This document shows, in pieces, positions 32,214 to 43,189 of a DNA stretch of 64,000 nt; position 1 is the first letter of the stretch; every line of letters starts with the position of its first letter. The notes below the pieces were generated by a model. It was not told the origin of the DNA and ran no database searches. It was given only the letters and a program-made list of their open reading frames with translations. This DNA is from Toxorhynchites rutilus septentrionalis (Eukaryota; Arthropoda; Insecta; Diptera; Culicidae): the NCBI RefSeq assembly GCF_029784135.1, contig NC_073746.1:99526515-99590514 (forward strand). The letters run 5' to 3'. The position numbers were made by a program, and so were the translations under genes.

Positions 32214-32375
32214 TATTAGGAATTTTATAGTAAAAGGTAATTTAAAGGGTAGATTAGAAAATCAATCAATGAACAGTTCTGCGATTGGACCCGTTAACGT
32301 GCGCTTAGTAAAAAAACGTGAATGTGATAACTAAAAATAAATTTTGGGCGGGACGAAGTTTGCCGGGTCAGCTAG

Positions 32376-32766
32376 TATTGAAATAAATTGCTAATCACAT
32401 TCTCGCTCCCTTCTGCTATACAGCACTCAGCCTATTATGTTCGATGAATGACGTGAAATGGTACGAGTTACAACATTTTCAAAAGTGACTGGCAAGGTAA
32501 CTTAATTTGTCAGATGAGATTTGAAGTCGTGTCCTCTTCTGGTTTCGACTCAGAGATAAAATGGAAGTTCTAAAATAAGGTAACTACCGGAATGAAGTGA
32601 GTAACTTTGTTACCTCACGTCACTCGCAACGCGGATCAGGTTTAGATGTACACTTCACATTTTTATGACTAAACATAACAATTCAAAGCACAAGAGGTTT
32701 CCCAGAGGTTAATACCACCCTATTCGCCGCTTCATTCGGAAGGAAAGATTTTAATTAATATAAATT
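32376..32766. other. 3' end of intron 2, no recognised repeat
   Basis: Unique-looking sequence leading to the exon 3 acceptor. Nothing else seen. Confidence 0.4.
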
Positions 32767-32773
32767 CTTGCAG

Positions 32774-33834
32774 GCTTCCGTACATCGTCCCCGTCAGATA
32801 AGCAGTGTTGCAGCCATCAAACGGACGGGTTCCAGCACGAGGGCCGATTGGGTGCAGCATCAGCAGCAAAAATTCGCCGCTGCTAGTCACTTTCGCCAAG
32901 ACAACGCCTCCGGAACAGGAAAGGTTGATTCAATGAATGAAAACAATGCCGGAATATTTAATCAACCCGTTCTGCTGCCGCTGCCTGTTCAAATACCTGA
33001 TCCATATGCTAATTCAGCTCCTTTCTATGGACTCCACCAACAACAACAACATCAACAGTTAGAAAAGCCTCCCACACAAAGGGTGGATTGTCTGCAGCTG
33101 AACGAGCCAACAAAGTATGGCGTAAATCAGAAGCATCCGCTAGTCGTGTCCAACCAAACGATGACTCGACTGCCAAAACAGCATCAGCAGTTGCAGGCTG
33201 CCAAAATGACGCCAAAGTTGTTGAATGACATCTACGAGAAGCACTTGTTGAACCAGACAATATTCGATGGAACCGGCGCTCTGGAAATTCCCCAAAATCC
33301 CCCGGTGGCGAAAGAGATTCGCCGTTTCAGCGGCAGTGCTAAGTTATCGGCAATGACTACGCTGCCGCATCAAAATCAGACCAATAAATTGTCCAAAGAG
33401 AGCGCCCCGGATAATTTATACGAATCGATTCGCAGCAATCATCATATCTACGAAAAAATCGATTCCCCAAACAAACGAAATTCACGACTGGAGCAGTACG
33501 TGAGGCCTCCGCCCCCTCTGCAGCCCCGACCCAAATCGCTTCCGGTGGGCGCTACTTTGGGTCCAAGCCAAACGTTGGCGCAGAGCACGAATCAGCGCAA
33601 TTCGTCCGGCATTCCCTACAAACTGGCCAATCCGGAAGTGGCACGGGCAATGAAGAGCCCTATCGCTGTAAGCCTTTCCCCGATAGCGGAAAAGCCAAAC
33701 ACGGGTGGCTCCGGGTTGCCCGTTTATGGCGGCTTGAACGGTGGGGATACGCATAAATCACTCATTACGGCGGACAAGATCAACATCGCACTCGAGACGG
33801 CAAAAGCCCTGGCGACGGCAGCATACATCGAGAG
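32774..33834 (+). CDS. Exon 3: main coding exon, Gln/Pro-rich protein with Tyr motifs and a proline cluster
   Basis: The exon begins right after CTTGCAG (32767-32773) with GCT in frame and ends at AG|GTGAGT (33835). It supplies 353 codons plus 2 nt (residues 63-415). Visible features: QQQQHQQ runs near residues 151-157; two closely spaced tyrosine motifs, LYESI and IYEKI (Tyr near 278 and 288); a proline cluster RPPPPLQPRPKSLP (about 306-319), a plausible SH3-ligand; and a C-terminal helix-like segment ITADKINIALETAKALATAA (about 393-412). Codon use is GC-richer than the flanks, as expected for constrained coding sequence. This looks like an adaptor or scaffold protein, but that is inference. 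An internal ATG is unlikely to be the start because exons 1-2 join in phase. Confidence 0.85.
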
Positions 33835-35035
33835 GTGAGTTAGCTTGAGTATTTTCTCTGAATTGTAAACACATTTGGATGACATTTTTGATGGAGATCA
33901 GTACTGTTGAATACAGACATTCAGTATAAGAATGGATTCCGAAGTAATTTCCAACTGCTTCAGACATTCGCCAGAAATAACCATCGAAATGAAATCTCCA
34001 CTGATTTAGTCTTCGTCGCTATACCCATTAAAATGAAATACTACCACCCTTCGCTATAAATTTTCCTCGTGGAAAATAATTTCTCCAGCTGCCGTGTTAG
34101 ATTTGAAAGGGAAATAAATTTCCAACGGCCCCATACCTTTGAAAAAGTAAAAACTCCAGAGGAACCCGAACATCGAATAATGGAATTCCATTGCCACTGT
34201 CGGCGTATTTTCTCCGTTAATGGTATAAGTGCAAAGTGGAGCCAATTCTGTTTCCGGTGAAAAACAATAAACGCCGAGAAAGACCTTCAAAATCGTCACG
34301 CCAGTATCAGTAAATGAGTACTTTTCTGGATCTTCATCAAGTAGATTCGAGCCGTTTGGTATGACATGATTCGACTAGGCACACGAATGTGCACAATTAT
34401 TTTGGTTACAAATAGTACCAACGTAAATTTCATCGCCACAAGTGTGCACGGCTCTTCCAATGGCAGACCATTGAAAAGATCAAAGGTTAATACCTCTAAC
34501 TCAATTAAACATAAATTTATTACTTTCTGATGCGCACTTAATGATACCTTTTCTTCTATGGAGAACGGCCATTTCGTGCGTAAACAAAAAGCTTCTTGGC
34601 ATTCTCCCGACAGCGGGGGAACTAATCCTTTCGGTCCACACTGACGGTGAAGAATATTTGGAGCCATTTTTCTCTTGACTTTTCTCGAGTAATGAGCGCA
34701 CTGGAGGAGAACGCATGGTTCGTGGAAGAGTTAAAATGAAAGGCAAATATTTGCTGTGGTAATTGTTGAACCCGTTGTCGGCAATCTTTCTACAATTGAC
34801 GTATTTCAAGCCATCTCAACTGGCCATTGGCAGCAGCATCTCAGATTGTGAAACTTTGTAGGCGTAAAGACATTGTTCATTTAAGCAACTTTGCATACTT
34901 GAAATCTTCGAAAAAGAATTAGACTACTTTTTGCAAGGGGCAAACATTTTTCTTCTTTATTTTTTACAAAATTCTGGTCAAAGGATGAAATGTAGAAAAT
35001 TTCGAAAGAAAAATTACACTAAAAAAATATTAAAA
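33835..35035. other. 5' part of intron 3, no recognised feature
   Basis: Starts with the GTGAGT donor. ORFs of up to 123 codons on either strand show no domain and no repeat match within the window. Confidence 0.45.
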
Positions 35036-36181
35036 ATTTGGAATAATTTATCTCAAACACGATTTTTTTTTAAATTCTAAAAAAAAAGATCGAAAGATGG
35101 GCACTTTTACAGGGAAAAAGTTTTTCTAACAACAACTTTTTCATGTTTTCATTGTTACTACGTTTCAAAAGTTACTACTTATCCTAATTTTGTTTAAATT
35201 CAAGATACCGTTTTTGACAAAGTTTTACATTTTCATTTATTTTATTTTATTTTGGAGTTAGGGAAAAGCCCTATCAAGTATGGCTTATTCAAACCTTTTT
35301 TCTTTAAGGGACATAAAACCTTCTATTCTCCATTTTTTATCAACAGATTTTCCAACCCTAATGACACAACCTATGCTTAAAACTAACATCAATGTCTCTT
35401 ATCCACTTAATGGTAACGTAGACTAAACTAACGGAGCACAATATACTAAGATAAACGAAAAGTTCTTATTGAAATATGAACTTTTGTCGAAGGCATTAAA
35501 TTTTCTGAAATACATGGAATTTTTGTATGGAGACTCCTGAAAAAATAATGCTTTACTCGTAACATTTTTGTGTGTAAATTCTCGCGTTTTACATGTTATT
35601 GACATGTTTCTAGATAGAAAAAAAATGCATAACATGTAAATCGCGATAATGTATACATAGAAATGACATGAGTTGAACATCAATACTATTTATTCATAGA
35701 AAACATGAAAAAGTTGTTGTTAGAGAAACTCTTTGCCTGTAAAAGTTCCCATCTTCCGATATATGGGTGACTTGATGGAAATTGTGAGGTATATTGACAT
35801 CTTTTTTTTCAGAATTTTTAACAAACATATTTTTGAGAAAAATTTAATTAATATTTCTAAAACATATTTTTGACAACGATATTTTTTTTTAAATTTGTTT
35901 GACATTATTTAATGAAAACCTAAATGAAAAATGTCAAACAAATTTTGAAAATTGAAAAAAACATTGAAAAAAATATTTCGAAAATTTTGAATTCACTTTT
36001 CTCAGAAATATGTTTGTTAAATATTAAAAAAAATAGATGTCAATAGCCCTTACAATTTCCAATAAGTTACCCACGCATCGGAAGATGGAAACTTTTACAG
36101 GGAAAGAGTTCATCTAACGACAACTTTTTCATGTTTTTTTTTGAAAAAATACTATTAACGTTTAATTCGTAACATATCTAT

Positions 36182-37285
36182 TAGGGTGCCAATGGGAAAT
36201 GGGAAAAATCGACCCTAAAATTTCAAAAAGTTACCCTATCCAAAATGTTCACCACCTCAAATAAAAATCCTATGCCAAATTTCAGCTCAATCGGACTTAA
36301 GGGTGAGTGGCGAAAAGCTGTCAAAGTTTGAGTTTTTTGAAAATCGAAAAGTCACTCAAGGGGGTAGTAAAGAAAATCGGGGTTTTCGATTTTTTTTGAT
36401 GCCAGATGTCTTAAAATTGCATGAAACGTCGAGATCTACTGTCATCTCCATTTTTTTTTGTTTTGTCAAATATCGGCACTCTGGGACTATAGGTGGTTTT
36501 GGGTGCCAATAAAAATAGTTATCTCGATTTTTCATTAGGAACTTGCCACGAAATGTTGATTTGCACGATAATATACCCTATGCAAAATATTTGGTCATTC
36601 GGACTTCATTTACTGCTGTCGCATACGTTAAAATTCAAGTGTTTTGAAAACCGAAAAATCACCGGAAAATGGTTGATGCCAAATGTCTTAAAATTGCATT
36701 ACTTGTCGAGATTTACAATTATCTAAAAACAAGTTATTTTTGTCAAAAATCGATTTTGCAGGCGGAAAAACGACCAAGTGCCAAATACCATTTTTTTGAC
36801 AAAAAAAAATCGAGATAACTGTAAATCTCGACGAGTAATGCAATTTTAAAACATTTTGCATAAAACTTTTTTTTTTGAAAACCACAATTTTCGGTGATTT
36901 TTTGTTTAAAAAAAACTCAACTTTTAACGTCTTTGACACCAGTAAATGAAGCTCATTCTTAAGCTTATATTTCGCATAGGGTGTATTATCGGGCAAATCA
37001 ACATTTCGTAGCAAGTTCCGAAGGAAAAATCGAGACAACCATTTTTATTGGCATCCAAAACCATACTTTTCGTTTCTTATTCCGAAAAAAAAACGAAAAG
37101 TCCCAGAGTGCCGATTTTTGACAAAAAAAATGTTTTTAGATGACGCTAAATCTCGACGTTTCATGCAGTTGTAATACATTTGGCATAAAAATAATTTGGG
37201 TGATATTTCGATTTTCAAAAAACTCATACTTTGACTGTGAACATTTTTCATGGGGTAACTTTTTAAAATCAAGATTGGAACCCTA
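36182..37285. mobile_element. hAT-type fold-back MITE with 8-bp TSD, nested in the cluster
   Basis: The ends TAGGGTGCCAAT and ATTGGAACCCTA are inverted repeats; ATATCTAT flanks both sides (36174-36181, 37286-37293). The two halves are imperfect reverse complements throughout (for example CATGAAACGTCGAGATCTAC at 36420 versus CTCGACGTTTCATGCAG near 37153), so the whole 1.1 kb can fold. An 8-bp TSD with a TAGGG start suggests hAT-type mobilisation. Joining the flanks restores a continuous fold-back copy. Confidence 0.75.
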
Positions 37286-37663
37286 ATATCTATGTATAAA
37301 TTATCGCGATTTACATGTTCTGCAATTTTTTTTCTATATAGAAACATGTCAAGAACATGTAAAACGCGAGAATTTATAAACAAAAATGTTACGAGTAAAA
37401 CATTTTTGTTTCAGGAGTCTCCATAAAAAAATGACATATATTTCAGAAACTATAAAAGATAGAAAGTTTTATCTTGTACAAAAGTTCATATTTCAATTAG
37501 ATCTAAAACTCTTGCTATATCGCTATATCACTATCTTGACTTTAAACAAAATTATGATTGCAAAATTTTTTCAAAGAAAACATGAAAAAGTTGTTTTTAG
37601 AAAAACTTTTTTCTGAAAGTACCTTAAATTTAAATTTAAACAATTTCTTACATTTCATCTTTT

Positions 37664-37931
37664 TTTTTTTTTTTATCTTCGCTTATTTTTCGTCGGCCTA
37701 TTTCCGCCACTTTAGTGCCAATCACCGACATCAGGGAGGCGACTCCACCTGTTCCTACCTATCAGACTCAACAACTCATGAGCCGGGCCAACTTCTTTTA
37801 CTTCCGCTCCGAAGGAAGACGTAACCAGAGATTTTTCGCCTCAGAAAATCCCAACGACGCCAGCTGGGATTGAACCCAGGCCGATCGGATTGTGAGGCTG
37901 TTACGCTAACCATACAACCACTGGCGCCGTC
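37664..37931 (-). mobile_element. Feilai-like tRNA-derived SINE with 13-bp TSD
   Basis: The minus-strand head CGGCGCCAGTGGTTGTATGG TTAGCG carries the A box, and GGGTTCAATCCCAGCTGG the B box. The body ends in a poly(T) run on the plus strand (poly(A) tail). CATTTCATCTTTT occurs at 37651-37663 and 37932-37944. The head sequence matches my recollection of Feilai SINEs of Aedes; that name is from memory, not a search. Confidence 0.8.
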
Positions 37932-38933
37932 CATTTCATCTTTTGTTCAGACTTTTTTAGATAGTATAGTTTTTGAATAGTCCATACAATTTCCAAGAAG
38001 TCACTCATACATCGGAAGATGGGCACTTTTACAAGGAAAAGTTTTTCTAACAACAACTTTTTCATGTTTTCTTAAAAAAAAAAAAGTACAGCCAATTCTG
38101 ATTTTGTTTAAAGTCAAGATAGCGATATAGTCTATCTGACAAAGTTTTAGATCTTATTAAAATTTGAACTTTTATCGAACACATCAACTTTCTATCCTTT
38201 ATAGTTTGTGGAACACGTGGCATTTTTGTATAGAGAGTCCTGAAGAAGTTATGTCATAACATTTTTGTGTGTAAGTTCTCGCATTTGACATGTTCTTGAC
38301 ATGTTTCTAAATATAAAAAGGTTTGCATAACATGTAGATCGCGATAATTTATACATAAAAATGTTACAAGGTTATTTTTTCAGAAAAAAAACATGGTAAA
38401 GTTGTTGTTGGAAAAACTCTTTCCTTGTACAAGTGTTCATCGTACGATGTATGGTTGACCTTTTGGAAATTGTATGGGCTATTCATATCATTTTTTTTTC
38501 AGAATTAAAAAAAACAAATTTTTTGAGGAAAAATAATTTCAATTTTCAAAATATTTTTGTTCTTCAATGATTTGTTTTTAATTTGTTTGATTTTTTTTAA
38601 TGAAAATTTAAATATTTTCCTCCATTTCATTCTCTACCAACATAGTTTTGGAGAGATTTTTTTTTAATTTTTAGTTTTTTAAATTTTTTTTTGGAAAATC
38701 TTACCTGAACCACTATATGATTTACATATGTTGATAAGAGAATGAAATGCATGAAATTGTTTATGTTTCCATTAAAAACTATCAAATAAATTTTTAGAAC
38801 AAAATTACAATGATTTTTTTTTTAAATTAAAACACATTTTTCTCAAAAATATGTTTTTTTTTAAATTCTAGAATAAATAGAGAATTACAAAACTTTTAAA
38901 TTCTTATCCTTTAACAGTTCGGCTAAAAAGTTT

Positions 38934-39439
38934 ACAAGGTAACACACTAAAAAATTTTTTTTTGCAAAATTCAATTTTATTATTCAACATAATTGCCTTC
39001 GAGGGCGATACAGCGATTATAGCGATCTAGCAACTTTTCGATACCATTTTTATAGTACTCTTTTTCCTCAAAATAGGCCTCGGATTCGGTAATCACTTCA
39101 TCATCGGTCTTAAACTTCTTGCCAGCGAGCATTCTCTTCAGGTCTGCGGACAGAAAATAGTTGCTGGGGCCAGATCTGGAGGATACGTTGAATGCGGAAG
39201 CAATTTGAAGCCCAATTCATGAAATTTTGCCATCAATACACGAAATTCGGATTTTTTCATTTTTTTCACACTAACAAAAGTTGCTTCACTCTCAATGCTG
39301 TAACTCACGAACCAATCGACCGATTGCTGTCAAATTTTGACACGTACCCATTGAAAGATGGTGCTTTGTGATAGTCAAGTAGATTTCTGAAAGAGGCGCC
39401 ATCTAGACGCCCACCTAATGAACTTTTCAGCCGGACTGT
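38934..39439 (-). mobile_element. Internally deleted mariner (506 bp) with TA duplication
   Basis: The ends ACAGTTCGGCTAAAAAGTTT and (reverse complement) ACAGTCCGGCTGAAAAGTTC are flanked by TA (38932-38933, 39440-39441). The minus strand joins a transposase N-terminus (MKKSEFRVL) directly to the C-terminal quarter; the catalytic core is missing. Confidence 0.8.
38980..39260 (-). pseudogene. mariner transposase remnant: N-terminus fused to C-terminus
   Basis: ATG at 39260-39258, then MKKSEFRVLMAKFHELGFKL, a YPPDLAP motif (third catalytic Asp region), a 1-nt frameshift, then SADLKRMLAGKKFKTDDEVI and the C-terminus LDRYNRCIALEGNYVE before TAA (38980-38982). The first two catalytic Asp are lost with the internal deletion, so this can only be a MITE-like derivative. 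Confidence 0.8.
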
Positions 39440-39858
39440 TATATCTGCACAACGCGCGCCGCGCTCAAACTTTTGTAGACTACTTTTATTTATTTTTTTC
39501 AAATTTTACAATATAAAAACAACAAAATAAAAGTAAAAATAGTCCAATATCATGAAAATACAAAATAGTGAAGAAAATAATGTAAAAAATTTAAATTGTC
39601 TACACAACATAATCCGTTTCTAGTGTTTGACTATGAAAGTCACTTCCTTTTTCAACTCGTTCACACAAATATAGAGGTAGCAAGCCCTTAATTACTTTAA
39701 AAATGAAAACCTTAGTTAAATAAACAATTCTTTGCTTCATGGATAACCATTGCAAACCGTCCAGCATCAAAGATGAGGAAGTGAACCTTTTACGTTTTAG
39801 TATTGATCGCATTATTTTATTATGCAAGCGCTGTAATCTCGATATTTGTGTTCCATTG

Positions 39859-40686
39859 CACAATGGTCCAGGAGATGCATTTAAGTGGAAATTAGCATTT
39901 AGAGCTCTTTTTCTGCTCTAACTATTATATTTCAAATTCTACATATAAACTGTCTTCGGAAGACTATTAGAACTTACTAATACAAACATTTTGCGATGCA
40001 TAACTTGTCAATATGTTAATCCTACTTGAAGCTATTGATGTTTTTTTACCTAAAAACTCATGATTTCAATTATCATTTACTCAAACACAGAAAACAACAT
40101 AGTATTGAAGATGATGCACATCATGTAGAAAGAAATATGCTCTTTCAAATGCCTTCAATAAACTTTGTTTATGTTTGCCCCAGAAAGAATGACAAATAAT
40201 TGAAGAGAGCATTTTTTTTGGGAATAAATATCAATAACTTTGGATGAAGTTGAGGTATTGACAAGTTCTGTATCGCAAAATATTTGTATTAGTAAGTTCT
40301 AAAAGTCTTCCGAAGACAGTTTGTATGTATAATTTAAAATCTAAAAGTAAGAGCAAAAAAAAAAATTTTTTTTCATGGTGACCCTAACGTAACTTAGAAA
40401 AAAAGGCGCTATATCGGTTATTTCAAGAGATAGAAAAAAAAAACTTTGTTCTACTAAGATGTCTCAAATAACTGGGACTACAACATTGTCGAACTATATT
40501 TACCTCTATCTATAAAGATAAGAAAGTTAGATTATTTATTTCATCGACATTTTTGGTCACCCTATTTTTGCGCTCTATCGTATTTAACAACTTTGTCGAA
40601 GACAGTTTTTGTCTAGAGAATAACTGTCGAGCTCTAAATGCTAATTTCAGCTTAAATTGTGCATTGGCTAGAAATAGACCATTGTG
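39859..40686. mobile_element. Transib-type MITE, copy 2, inserted in the LINE
   Basis: It starts CACAATGGTCC with 5-bp CATTG before it and ends ..ACCATTGTG followed by CATTG. The interior matches copy 1 (17568-18429). The left arm has lost part of the repeat after AGAGCTC. The right end carries a local duplication of about 25 bp (ATTGTGCATTGGCTAGAAAT..) covering the junction with the LINE. Confidence 0.65.
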
Positions 40687-40830
40687 CATTGGCTAGAAAT
40701 AGAATGGAACAACAAAAGTCTGAATGAGGAGAGTTGATTGATTTGTATAGCTGTATTTTCCTGCAAATAGTTAAATCTTTATCAGCCGGCATAAAATTCC
40801 AAACTTCTTGGCAATTTTCTTGATGACATT

Positions 40831-41327
40831 TTTTTTTTCGTCCCTTTTATTTATTTTAGGCTCATTGGCATTTTAGCTGTAACAGAGCCGAATTTTAATC
40901 GTGTACATGTCACATATTTATCATATCTATAATTAGCACATTACACAGTTGCCATTTTTCGGCGTTAGAGTATTCCCTTCTATACCATTCCATATAGTAC
41001 ACATTTACACAGTAGCAGCCATTTAGGCGTAAGAGTTTTCTATCTGTTCTTCCATTATCCAGTTAGACCGGACAGCGGAGACAGTTGATTGATCATTGTT
41101 GAGTTATTTATAGAACAGCAGCCCGATGTGTCTTGCAGAGCAGAGCAGTTGTATGGATGAATCGATCATATTTCGACCGTGGATCGATCTCCATCGCTGA
41201 TGATTGTTGCGTGGACGTAGTTATTCTGTAACAACACAAAGATGGTCAATGAGGGCCCTGAGTTTCGAACTCACGATCGATCGCTTACTAAGCGAACGCG
41301 CAACCAATGTGGCTACGGAGGCCCCCT
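40831..41327 (-). mobile_element. Long tRNA-derived SINE (about 0.5 kb), 11-bp TSD
   Basis: The minus-strand 5' end has GGCCTCCGTAGCCACATTGG (A box), CGCTTAGTAAGCGA and GTGAGTTCGAAACTCAGGGC (B box), a tRNA-like head. The tail is a poly(T) on the plus strand at 40831. TTGATGACATT flanks it (40820-40830, 41328-41338). It splits the LINE RT frame. Confidence 0.8.
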
Positions 41328-41544
41328 TTGATGACATTGTCAATGTGAGTGTTGAACTTAAGTTTGTCATCAATAATCACGTCAATATATTTAATCTCCC
41401 GAACGCGATCCATAGTCTCATAATAATTTATTCGATTTCGCGAGATTATTATATATTTAGTTTTACTTATGTTCAATTTCAATTGCTAATACTTCAACCA
41501 TCTTCTTAGAAAATGCAAATCTTCATTCATGTGCAAACGGCCTG

Positions 41545-42085
41545 ATATACATCTCTAGCTGCAATGAATAACACAGTGTCATCTGTAATATCGCAAAATC
41601 GTAAAACTCTCCGCATGTCGTTGATATACAAAATAAATAAAAGAGACCCTAATACACTGCCCTAAGGAACTCCAAGATGATTCCCTACAGGACGAGAAAT
41701 GAAATCGTTAAAAGCAGTCCGTTGAGTTCTGTCATACAAATAGCTTTCAACTATGCAGTAGTACTCGTAATCCCAAAGCGCATAATCGTGTTCAACAACA
41801 AGGGTAATTGTTTCGGAAGCACGTTTTAGAACAATGGTTTCTTCATCTTCTAATTTTTCATTCCATTTTGCTAATACCAACTTCAACGCGGTTTACAGGA
41901 ATGACCTTCCCGATCTCCCGATTGTTCTGGTATCAGCGAAGAATTACAATCTAGATATTACAAAAGTTGGCCTTTAACAATATAATACGAAAATATAAAT
42001 AATTTCCTACATTTTATTCTTCGGTCAGAATTTCGTAGGTATTATAGTTTTAGAGTAATATTTTTTTTGTAAAAAAATAAGAAAC
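41545..42085. other. Possible LINE remainder, otherwise nothing recognised
   Basis: The minus-strand ORF at 41662-41886 (74 codons, with GVP at its end) lies where upstream RT sequence of the 39600-41540 LINE would be expected; motifs such as PVGNHLGVP are compatible with an eroded RT PQG region. Weak. Confidence 0.3.
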
Positions 42086-42089
42086 AAAT

Positions 42090-42260
42090 TAGGCCTTTGA
42101 AGGTAGTCTAATTTTTTTTCGAAAACTATCCAGTAAAATGCACTTTCAGTATTTTTCTCAAATTTTTATCTCTAAGAAATTGAGAATGGTGTGCAAAAAA
42201 TTGAAAAGTACGTTCTTCATTATAGATCCTATAGCACGTTTCACTCCCTTACTAAGCCAG
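42090..42260. repeat. Half copy of the 45970-48175 fold-back family
   Basis: AATTGAGAATGG, AAAAGTACGTTCTTC, TAGATCCTATAGC and CTCCCTTACTAAGCCAGGC correspond to the outer arm of the fold-back at 45970-46190 and 48030-48180. Confidence 0.5.
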
Positions 42261-42269
42261 GCTCTTTGT

Positions 42270-42690
42270 AGTATGTATTACATAAATTGAATAAAATTAA
42301 ACTATGCTGAAGCACATTTATTTTAGGCTCTATTGCCGACCTAGATCCAAGATAGATTCAGTTCTCAGATTCCAGATTCACATTCATGGTGCAAATTATG
42401 AACATTATGGGTCCAAATTTGGATTGCAGGTATGTACGTATTCTATTTCCCGGGGATTCGAAACAGATTTTCGATTTTAAATTCTAAATTAAGACTCAAA
42501 TTCTTGAACATAATTCAGATCTCATTTTCCTTTTCATTTAACTTCGCAGATTGTGTATTCAAGATTACAATTCCAGACCTAGTTGCATATTCTGGGTAAG
42601 AATTCCTAAATACAGATCACAGATAATTGATTTGGAATAAAGGTCGGACTCGGTTATATACTGACTCGATGCCATATGATTCGATTAAAA
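42270..42690. other. No recognised feature
   Basis: Repeated short motifs (AGATTC, CAGATT) give low complexity; no gene or element ends seen. Confidence 0.35.
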
Positions 42691-42779
42691 AAATATTTTT
42701 TGTATATTTCAAAAATGGCTTATTTCAAGAAAAAAATACAATATTTCAACGTTAAGGTGAAAGTTCATTGGTGGAGTAA

Positions 42780-43180
42780 AATCGTGTTTTTTGAAGATTT
42801 AAATTGAAGGCCCACCAGGAATTGTTTATGACGATATTGCAACGAATTTAAGAATGATAGAAGTTGGGTGTCAGAGGACAAATTGTAAAGCGGTTAAATA
42901 ACTTTTATTTGGTTGAAGCAAACAATCAACGTAATTATGAATTTATGGGATAAAATTAATATTAACATCTTATAAATCACTAACTTTTTTGTTTTACACA
43001 TCCAGAATATTATTTAAATACACTAGTTTACATGTTTCACAACTATATCCAGTACTAAATTATCTCATCTTTCAGATGAAAGCAACAGAATCGTCCTACG
43101 TAGCGTACTTTTTAAAATAAACCACGGCAAACAGAGCCCGAAACAAAAAAGAAGTTCAATATTTTTTTCCGTATTGAACC
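42780..43180. repeat. Dispersed repeat, pair with 7330-7720
   Basis: Same block order as 7330-7720: AGAAGTTGGGTGTCAGAGGA, TTTGGTTGAAGCAAACAATC and TACGTAGCGTACTTTT. Ends not resolved. Confidence 0.5.
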
Positions 43181-43189
43181 GAGCTTTCC

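Larger units (their letters stand above)
30681..32375 (+). mobile_element. Non-autonomous Helitron, interrupted by a DD41D mariner
   Basis: The 5' end TCTTCTTCTATCTATATAAA follows an A. The 3' end GCCGGGTCAGCTAG (32362-32375) is followed by T: the TC..CTRR termini and A/T target of Helitrons. GGACGAAGTTTGCCGGGTCA just before the end is nearly repeated at 47099-47118 in another Helitron 3' end. Without the mariner (30912-32213) the element is about 390 bp. Confidence 0.7.
35040..38890. repeat. Cluster of AT-rich long-TIR fold-back elements (at least three copies)
   Basis: The arm motif CACTTTTACAGGGAAAAAGT then TCTAACAACAACTTTTTCATG occurs at about 35100 (+), 35705-35755 (-), 36075-36140 (+), 37575-37615 (-), 38020-38070 (+) and 38390-38440 (-). 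Interior motifs such as TAACATGTAAATCGCGATAA recur in matching orientations. Each copy is a hairpin of about 0.7 kb. The right arm of copy 1 and the left arm of copy 2 form a further palindrome centred near 35915. There is no coding capacity. Two later insertions (36182-37285, 37664-37931) lie inside. Confidence 0.75.
39600..41540 (-). pseudogene. CR1/L2-like LINE RT remnant interrupted by two insertions
   Basis: Pieces on the minus strand line up with the RT C-terminus at 14446-15240: MKLNISKTKYIIISR and VREIKYIDVIIDDKLKFNTH (41482-41340), then KIAKKFGILCRL and RKIQLYKS with FCCSILF (40820-40690), then SRLQRLHNKIMRSILKRKRF and MLDGLQWLSMKQRIVYL (39860-39600). The gaps are filled exactly by a SINE (40831-41327) and a Transib-type MITE (39859-40686). 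Stops and a lost C-terminus show it is dead. Confidence 0.75.

Noticed and set aside
33009..33754. Minus-strand ORFs over exon 3 (33009-33260, 33482-33754)
   Set aside because: Antisense shadows of a well-supported coding exon.
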